Positions 21,544 to 26,774 of a stretch of 26,774 nt of DNA are shown one piece after another (positions within the stretch are counted from its first letter, which is position 1; each line of letters opens with the position of its first letter). The DNA comes from CAYRWR01 sp964537555 (GTDB lineage: Bacteria > Spirochaetota > Brevinematia > Brevinematales > CAYRWR01). The DNA lies in the NCBI GenBank assembly GCA_964537555.1, contig CAZIAD010000044.1, positions 1 to 26,774 of the forward strand, read 5' to 3'. A program made the translations under genes and the position numbers. The notes beneath the pieces are model-generated. The model did no database searches and had not been told where the DNA came from. It saw only the letters and a list, made by a program, of their open reading frames with translations.

Positions 21544-24045
21544 ATGGATAAAAATAATAATCTGCTAATACTACATGGCCATTTCTATCAGCCACCCCGG
21601 GAGGATCCCTGGACTGATGAAATAGAGACCCAGGAGTCTGCGGCGCCCTTCCATGACTGGAATGAAAGGATCAACCGGGAGTGTTATGCTGCCAATGCTG
21701 CTTCGAGGGTCATAGACAGCTTTGGCCGGATAGAAGCCATAGTCAATAACTATGAATATTTCAGCTTCAATTTCGGGCCCACCCTGGTGGACTGGCTGTC
21801 CCGGCATGATCCCCGTACTCTGGAACGTATCATCTCAGCCGATCGGAAATCACGGGAAAGACTGGATGGCCATGGCAATGCCATTGCTCAGGTCTATAAT
21901 CATATCATCATGCCCCTGGCTGGTGATGCGGATAAGATCACTCAGATCGTGTGGGGCCTCAGGCATTTTGAAAAATACTTTGAACGACCCAGTGAAGGTA
22001 TATGGCTGGCAGAGACAGCCATCAATGACAGGACCGTAGAATTCCTGATAGAGCAGGGTATAAAGTATGTCATACTAGCCCCCACTCAGGCCCAGGAGGT
22101 ATTATACGAGGGGAGTGATGAATGGGAGGATGTATCTCACAATAGTATTGACCCGGGCCGGGCTTATATCCTGGAAGCTTCCAACGGAAGCCTGGCAGCC
22201 TTTTTCTATGACGGAGGGATTGCCTCCCGGCTCAGTTTTGAGCATATGCTGACCAATGTAGACCTCTTAAGAAATGAACTGCTGGCCCACTTTGATCCGG
22301 ATAAAGAACTGAACATGGTCAATGTGGCTACCGATGGAGAAAATTACGGCCACCACGAACCTTATGGAGATATGTGTATCGCCCGTCTCATCTATGAGAA
22401 TGAAGAGAGAGGGGAGTTTACTTTCTCTAACTACGGCCACTTCCTGGAGCATCATCCTCCCCGGGACCGGGTCAGGCTCAAACCCGGAAACAACGGCCTG
22501 GGTACTGCCTGGAGTTGTGCGCATGGAGTAGGGCGCTGGCTGGAAGACTGCGGCTGTCAGACCGGGGGAGATCCATCCTGGCACCAGAAGTGGCGCCATC
22601 CTTTGCGCCAGGCCTTTGACCTGCTGCGGGACAGGGTCCATGAGCTGGCCCATAATGAGTTAAATAAATATTTCAAAAATGTATGGCAGGCCCGTGATGA
22701 ATATATAGAAGTCATATCCAGGGTAGACCTTAAAGAAAGGGTAGACTCATTGTATCACTGGATGGATGCCCATGCCAGCCGGGATATCGATGAGCAGGAC
22801 CGGGGCATGCTCATGCGTATCATGGAGTCCTTGCACCAGGCTATGCTCATGTATACTTCCTGCGGCTGGTTCTTTGCAGATATATCCGGGATCGAGACGG
22901 TGCAGGATATGCGGTACGCCGCCCGAATCTTTGACCTGGTAGAGGATTTACTCCCCCCCGATACCCGTGAGAAATTCTTGTCTATACTGGAAAAGGCTCC
23001 CAGTAATATTGCTGAGTTCAGTAATGGAAAATGGATCTTTGAGAACTTTGTATGGGAGCACAAGTTTGATTCACAGCGTGTGATAAACCAGTTTGTCATA
23101 GAACAGATCCTTATGAAAGGTACTATTAAAACCCGTTCCAAATGGGATATTTATTATTATCATATCGAAGTAAACCGGTTTAATCTTATTGACAAAGGAG
23201 ACTGGCAGATATACCAGGCCCAGCTTATCGTCACTGATCATTTCATTCAGGAGACCAGGACATATATTGTCTATAGTATTCGCCATGATTATGAGTTTCA
23301 TACCTTTATCAAGAGCTATATAGACAGCAGCCTGGTCACATATCTGGATAAACTCAGCAGCCAAAATAACCCCCGCTTCATCGTTAAAGAACTGTCTGAC
23401 TGGTTCCGCCAGCAGTATTCGGTGCTGGATCTCAAATATGAGACACGCAAGAATATACTGGCACATCTGTTTTCGTCTACACTGTCCCAGCTTCATGACC
23501 GTCATTCCACTCTGGAGCTGAAGGAATTCATGACTATACTCCGGCTGTTCCGGGACTGGCAGATAAACATGCCTGAAAAAGATATGCTTTCTATCCAGAA
23601 CCTTCTTTCTGATCACATTATCAAGGAGATGGACTCTATGCTGACCCGTGGAATCGAAAAATATGATTTCAATCCCCTGATCCAGGTGATATTGTCTGCC
23701 CGTAGCTGTGAGCTGCCCATCAATACCGAGGCTATCTCACCCCTGCTCCATGAACAGGTCCTGCAGCGTATGGAAAAAGCGATACTGGAAAATGATAGTG
23801 TGGAAATGCAAAGACTGGATAAACTGGTAGATTTTTCCAATCTCAGTGGCATAGATTTTGAAAAGTCAGAGATTCAGGATCTGCTCTATGCCACTCTCAT
23901 GGAACTAACATCCAAAAACAGGATGCCTTACCTGAAAAAAGGGCAGGATGAAGAGAGGATACTGAGTCTGCTTCACCTGGCCTCGAAATATAACATTGCG
24001 TCCTATAAGTTTCAAAATAACAGGAAGGAAAAGTTAGATTATTAA
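21544..24045 (+). CDS. Glycoside hydrolase family 57 protein with DUF3536-type C-terminus
   Basis: GH57 enzymes are retaining hydrolases or transglycosylases of alpha-glucans (amylase, 4-alpha-glucanotransferase, branching enzyme). The 833 residues have no signal peptide, so the enzyme is cytoplasmic. The conserved regions are present: HGHFYQPPREDPW at 11-23, GIWLAETA at 152-159 with the probable nucleophile Glu157, and VATDGENYGHHEPYGD at 261-276 with the probable acid/base Asp264. The barrel occupies about 1-340. Residues about 400-830 are helical and match the long C-terminal part seen in DUF3536-type members, whose exact reaction is not established. GAGG precedes the ATG. The CBM21 lipoprotein lies divergently 265 bases away, which suggests a joint role in storage or imported glucan use. 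Confidence 0.92.
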   Translation: MDKNNNLLILHGHFYQPPREDPWTDEIETQESAAPFHDWNERINRECYAANAASRVIDSFGRIEAIVNNYEYFSFNFGPTLVDWLSRHDPRTLERIISADRKSRERLDGHGNAIAQVYNHIIMPLAGDADKITQIVWGLRHFEKYFERPSEGIWLAETAINDRTVEFLIEQGIKYVILAPTQAQEVLYEGSDEWEDVSHNSIDPGRAYILEASNGSLAAFFYDGGIASRLSFEHMLTNVDLLRNELLAHFDPDKELNMVNVATDGENYGHHEPYGDMCIARLIYENEERGEFTFSNYGHFLEHHPPRDRVRLKPGNNGLGTAWSCAHGVGRWLEDCGCQTGGDPSWHQKWRHPLRQAFDLLRDRVHELAHNELNKYFKNVWQARDEYIEVISRVDLKERVDSLYHWMDAHASRDIDEQDRGMLMRIMESLHQAMLMYTSCGWFFADISGIETVQDMRYAARIFDLVEDLLPPDTREKFLSILEKAPSNIAEFSNGKWIFENFVWEHKFDSQRVINQFVIEQILMKGTIKTRSKWDIYYYHIEVNRFNLIDKGDWQIYQAQLIVTDHFIQETRTYIVYSIRHDYEFHTFIKSYIDSSLVTYLDKLSSQNNPRFIVKELSDWFRQQYSVLDLKYETRKNILAHLFSSTLSQLHDRHSTLELKEFMTILRLFRDWQINMPEKDMLSIQNLLSDHIIKEMDSMLTRGIEKYDFNPLIQVILSARSCELPINTEAISPLLHEQVLQRMEKAILENDSVEMQRLDKLVDFSNLSGIDFEKSEIQDLLYATLMELTSKNRMPYLKKGQDEERILSLLHLASKYNIASYKFQNNRKEKLDY

Positions 24046-24064
24046 CAGAAAATGGGATTCATGG

Positions 24065-24093
24065 TTGACTTTTTGGCCGAAGACTGCTATATT
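24065..24093 (+). promoter_or_regulatory. Promoter of the TPR operon
   Basis: TTGACT at 24065-24070, 17 bases, TATATT at 24088-24093 with an extended TGC. It separates the TPR genes from the GH57 gene. Confidence 0.8.
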
Positions 24094-24128
24094 ATTCTAT
24101 TAATGAAAATATCCTATAAGGAATTAGA

Positions 24129-25253
24129 ATGGCCAGTATTCAGGACCTATTAGACAATGCACTCTCCCTCTTTAAAGAAGAAGAATATGAGGATGCGGAA
24201 AATGTATACCGCGAGATTATAGATACACTCAAAGAAGAAGGCCGTACTAAAGAAGATGAATATCTTCAGGCATTGGAAGGTATAGGTGACTGTTTGAGAG
24301 AGCAGCTATTCTTCGAAGATGCCATTCCCTTTTTTGAAGAATGTCTGTCCATAGATTCACGCCGGAGACGAAGCCTGACAGGAATGGCAGATGCTTACAG
24401 AGGTATGCGGAACTGGAATGCAGCAATGGAATACTGGATCCGTGTTCTGGATATCGATCCGGAAGATTACCTCATTATGACCCGTATTGGCGATGCCTAC
24501 CGTAAAAAACATGATTTTATCAATGCAGAAAAATATTACCTGATGGCCCTCGAAATAAACAGCCGCAACAAATTTGCACTTATGGGGATAGGGGATCTTT
24601 ATTATAAGAATAAAAAATATAACCGCGCCCTGGAATACTGGAAAAAACTTCTGGAAGTAAACCCCCGATTCATCAATATCCTGACCATGGTAGGTAATAT
24701 CTATCGTATCTGGAAGCAGTTTGATAAATCCATAGACTCTTATCAGAAAGCTCTGGAAATAGATCGTAACAATTTTTATGCTCTGTATGGTATTGCCGAT
24801 TCACTCAGAGGCAAGGGGCGATACAAAGACTCTATCAAGTACTGGAAAAAGATCCTGCGTAATGAACCCGACAATGAGCGTATTTTGACCCGTCTGGGCG
24901 ACTCCTATCTGCGTATTTCAAAGTTCAGCGAGGCCGAAGAAGCCTATAAAGCAGTACTGGAGCATTCTTTTAACAAATATGCCATTATTGGTATGATCAA
25001 GATCTATCTGGAAAACAAGGATTTTGATAAAGCCATAGTGATGAGTAAGGATTATCTGACTAAATTTCCCAATGACACCCGGGTGGTATTATTATTGGCC
25101 CGTATCTATGACGACAGTGGGGATAATCAGAAAGCCATGGACCTCTATGAGGAATACAAAGGTGTGTTTAAAGACAAGAAGGAATTTACCTCACGTCTGG
25201 CATCTTCCACTATCGAGCATTTCCAGAATGAGATCGAAGAATTAGATGACTAA
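24129..25253 (+). CDS. TPR-repeat protein, cytoplasmic
   Basis: The 374 residues are about ten tetratricopeptide repeats forming a helical solenoid from end to end. Clear units read GDAYRKKHDFINAEKYYLMA, GDLYYKNKKYNRALEYWKKL, GNIYRIWKQFDKSIDSYQKA and so on, with the 34-residue rhythm and Pro or Asp at the turns (EINSRN, EVNPRF, EIDRNN). There is no signal peptide. It should be a scaffold for another protein; the partner is unknown. AAGGA lies before the ATG. Its last eight bases overlap the next gene, so the two are coupled. Confidence 0.9.
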   Translation: MASIQDLLDNALSLFKEEEYEDAENVYREIIDTLKEEGRTKEDEYLQALEGIGDCLREQLFFEDAIPFFEECLSIDSRRRRSLTGMADAYRGMRNWNAAMEYWIRVLDIDPEDYLIMTRIGDAYRKKHDFINAEKYYLMALEINSRNKFALMGIGDLYYKNKKYNRALEYWKKLLEVNPRFINILTMVGNIYRIWKQFDKSIDSYQKALEIDRNNFYALYGIADSLRGKGRYKDSIKYWKKILRNEPDNERILTRLGDSYLRISKFSEAEEAYKAVLEHSFNKYAIIGMIKIYLENKDFDKAIVMSKDYLTKFPNDTRVVLLLARIYDDSGDNQKAMDLYEEYKGVFKDKKEFTSRLASSTIEHFQNEIEELDD

Positions 25254-25812
25254 GAAACATATTATATTTTTCTTCCTTTTTATGGCCTTCACTCCTGCTT
25301 TCTCTATAACGCCTCCCTTTTCCAGGTATTTCCCTATCAAGACCGGCTTCGAATTCAGTCTGAAGTCAGACAAAGGTAATCAGATGCTGTTCAAAAGCAG
25401 TATTGAAATACCCGATGAGGCCAGGGAAATGGGGCATGTTTTTGTAAACTGGCATATGTTCTGGAAAAATAATGAAGACCTGATAAAATATCGCTTTAGA
25501 TTCAGAGTAGCCGAGAATGGAGTATTTTATCTGGTCGATATACACGATGGTATTTACTTACGCAGCATTCCCGAAGCCATTCCGCTCATATCCAACAACC
25601 CTAAAATGAACCAGGAGATACCCCTGGGTGAAAATATGAGTCTGATGTACACCCGGACCTATTCCAGGATCGTGATCGGTGGGAAGACATTTGAAAATGT
25701 GATACAGGCCAGGCTTTCTCTTGCAGATATGATCATTGATCTCTATTTCGCTTCCGGCAAAGGAATAATAGCCATTAAATCCCGGGATGAAGTATTTGTA
25801 GCTTCGTCTTAG
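25246..25812 (+). CDS. Exported protein of unknown function
   Basis: The 188 residues have a signal peptide (about 1-20, cut after AFS). The rest is beta-rich without a recognised domain: RYFPIKTGFEFSLKSDKG, VFVNWHMFWKN, YRFRFRVAENGVFYLVDI, then GGKTFENVIQARL and YFASGKGIIAIKS. The alternating pattern and the last strands (YFASGKGIIAIK) recall small periplasmic proteins in which one strand reads GKGIV.IK. The start overlaps the preceding TPR gene by eight bases and the next TPR gene follows after ten, so the three form one operon. Confidence 0.75.
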   Translation: MTKKHIIFFFLFMAFTPAFSITPPFSRYFPIKTGFEFSLKSDKGNQMLFKSSIEIPDEAREMGHVFVNWHMFWKNNEDLIKYRFRFRVAENGVFYLVDIHDGIYLRSIPEAIPLISNNPKMNQEIPLGENMSLMYTRTYSRIVIGGKTFENVIQARLSLADMIIDLYFASGKGIIAIKSRDEVFVASS

Positions 25813-25822
25813 AGGTAGTAAA

Positions 25823-26539
25823 ATGAAAATACCTAAAGACCTCAAATCGAAACTGACCCCCATCACTGATATTTACCTTCCCCGTGAAAAATATGATACC
25901 GCTCTGGATCTTCTTCTGGAACTAAAGGGAAAATTTCCCAATTTTCATATCGTAGATTACTACATTGGGATCTCCTACATGAACCTGGCGGACGTATCTC
26001 AGGCCTTAAAATATCTCATGCCTCTGACCCGGTCTAATCAGCTCACTATTTTGCAGCTGGTGCAGGGCAATATGATCCAGGGCCTTATCTTTACGGATGC
26101 CCAGGAATATGACCGGGCGGAGCAGGTTTTCAAAGCCGCCATTGAGGCACATCCCCAGAGTTCTATGGCACATTCCGCCCTGGGCTATATTTATTACCTG
26201 ATCAAACGCTATGACGAAGCTATCCGGAACTTTAAGGTTGCTATAGAACTGGATCCCAATAATCCCAGCGCCCACAACAATCTTTGCTTCACCTATGCGG
26301 AGATCGGGATCAATATCAATGAAGCTCTGGTCGAAGGCCGTAAAGCAGTAGCCCTGGATCCTAATTCAGCAGCCTATCATGACAGCCTGGGTTGGGCATA
26401 TTTTATGGCTCAGGACTATAATAGCGCGGTCAAGCAGCTCCAAAAAGCTTTTGAACTCTATCCAAATCATCCGGACATTATCGAGCATCTGGAAAAGGCT
26501 AAGAAAAAATCCATGCCCAGGCCTCGCCGTAAGTCCTGA
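25823..26539 (+). CDS. TPR-repeat protein
   Basis: The 238 residues hold about five or six TPR units, clearest at about 85-190: EYDRAEQVFKAAIEAHP, GYIYYLIKRYDEAIRNF, then ALVEGRKAVALDPNSAAYHD and GWAYFMAQDYNSAVKQLQKA. It ends in a basic tail (KKKSMPRPRRKS). No signal peptide. GAGG lies before the ATG. It is the last gene of the TPR operon; a role as an assembly factor for the exported middle protein is inferred from position only. Confidence 0.88.
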   Translation: MKIPKDLKSKLTPITDIYLPREKYDTALDLLLELKGKFPNFHIVDYYIGISYMNLADVSQALKYLMPLTRSNQLTILQLVQGNMIQGLIFTDAQEYDRAEQVFKAAIEAHPQSSMAHSALGYIYYLIKRYDEAIRNFKVAIELDPNNPSAHNNLCFTYAEIGININEALVEGRKAVALDPNSAAYHDSLGWAYFMAQDYNSAVKQLQKAFELYPNHPDIIEHLEKAKKKSMPRPRRKS

Positions 26540-26622
26540 TCAGCTTAAGAACTCCTTTCCCATACCTTGTAATACATTAAAGATATATTGCTTTAAATGG
26601 TTTTAAAAATTTATTAAAAAAC

Positions 26623-26652
26623 TTGATAAATGAACATTGTTCAAGTTATAAT
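26623..26652 (+). promoter_or_regulatory. Promoter with a palindromic operator in its spacer
   Basis: TTGATA at 26623-26628, 18 bases, TATAAT at 26647-26652. The spacer contains TGAACATTGTTCA (26631-26643), a perfect palindrome with six-base arms. Repression by a dimeric regulator is expected. The four-base GAAC/GTTC arms resemble a LexA box, but the gap is three bases, not four. Confidence 0.75.
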
Positions 26653-26729
26653 TAATAACATATATAATCTATATGAATTGGACAAATCTGATTTTAATTC
26701 ATACAAAAATGATATGTATAAGGAGTGGT

Positions 26730-26774
26730 ATGATTAAAGCGGTATTAAAAGATACAAGCCCCCGAGTCCGAAAA
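26730..26774 (+). CDS. Start of an unidentified gene (partial)
   Basis: AAGGAG at 26720-26725 lies just before ATG 26730. Fifteen codons remain before the window ends, reading MIKAVLKDTSPRVRK. Too little to name. It is the gene controlled by the promoter at 26623-26652. Confidence 0.55.
   Translation, partial: MIKAVLKDTSPRVRK

Overview
The window looks like chromosomal DNA of a Gram-negative-type, probably free-living bacterium, most likely a spirochaete or a close relative. The grounds are many short-signal lipoproteins with relaxed lipoboxes, secreted SH3 and TPR proteins, a DUF3536-type family 57 glycoside hydrolase, AGGAG-type ribosome binding sites and textbook TTGACA/TATAAT promoters. 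No rRNA, tRNA, transposase, phage gene or CRISPR array is visible. The lineage is an inference, because no marker gene is complete enough to place it.

Layout. 1-2240 (+): a tight operon of the tyrosyl-tRNA synthetase tail, a Sir2-family deacetylase and RsgA. 2314-4925 (+): promoter, operator, a large Ig/CBM-type envelope protein and its terminator. 4983-6278 (+): a short MutS-like ATPase. 6388-8508 (+): a second promoter/operator, a lipoprotein with three copies of one beta module, and a terminator. 8569-10012 (+): a secreted SH3 protein and a secreted KTSC-domain protein. 10107-11308: structured and repetitive intergenic DNA around a small minus-strand protein with two ribbon-helix-helix motifs. 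11309-13125 (+): a Kelch protein overlapping a monofunctional peptidoglycan transglycosylase. 13209-15479: intergenic repeats, then minus-strand KDPG/KHG aldolase and a DRE-TIM metallolyase. 15843-18432: small basic lipoprotein, a membrane protein, and a secreted type-B carboxylesterase. 18435-18892 (-): two very small genes behind a strong promoter. 19178-20226: a small membrane remnant and a QueG-like iron-sulphur protein. 20383-21352 (-): a lipoprotein with two CBM21 starch-binding modules. 21483-26539 (+): GH57 hydrolase, then TPR / secreted protein / TPR. A new gene starts at 26730 behind a promoter that contains a perfect palindrome.

How it fits together. The clearest theme is alpha-glucan (starch or glycogen) handling. 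Three surface lipoproteins with carbohydrate-binding-type modules lie within 19 kb. Each has a TTGCAA/T-17-TATAAT-like promoter and a CG-centred palindrome of LacI-family type. Two of these palindromes match at 13 of 14 positions and lie just after the -10; the third is cre-like and lies in the spacer. A cytoplasmic GH57 enzyme follows the third gene. This suggests a repressor-controlled glucan-capture regulon whose regulator lies outside the window. The other main observations are a sirtuin that has lost all four zinc-binding cysteines, a single-chain double-RHH protein, and an unannotated 48-codon gene with strong expression signals.
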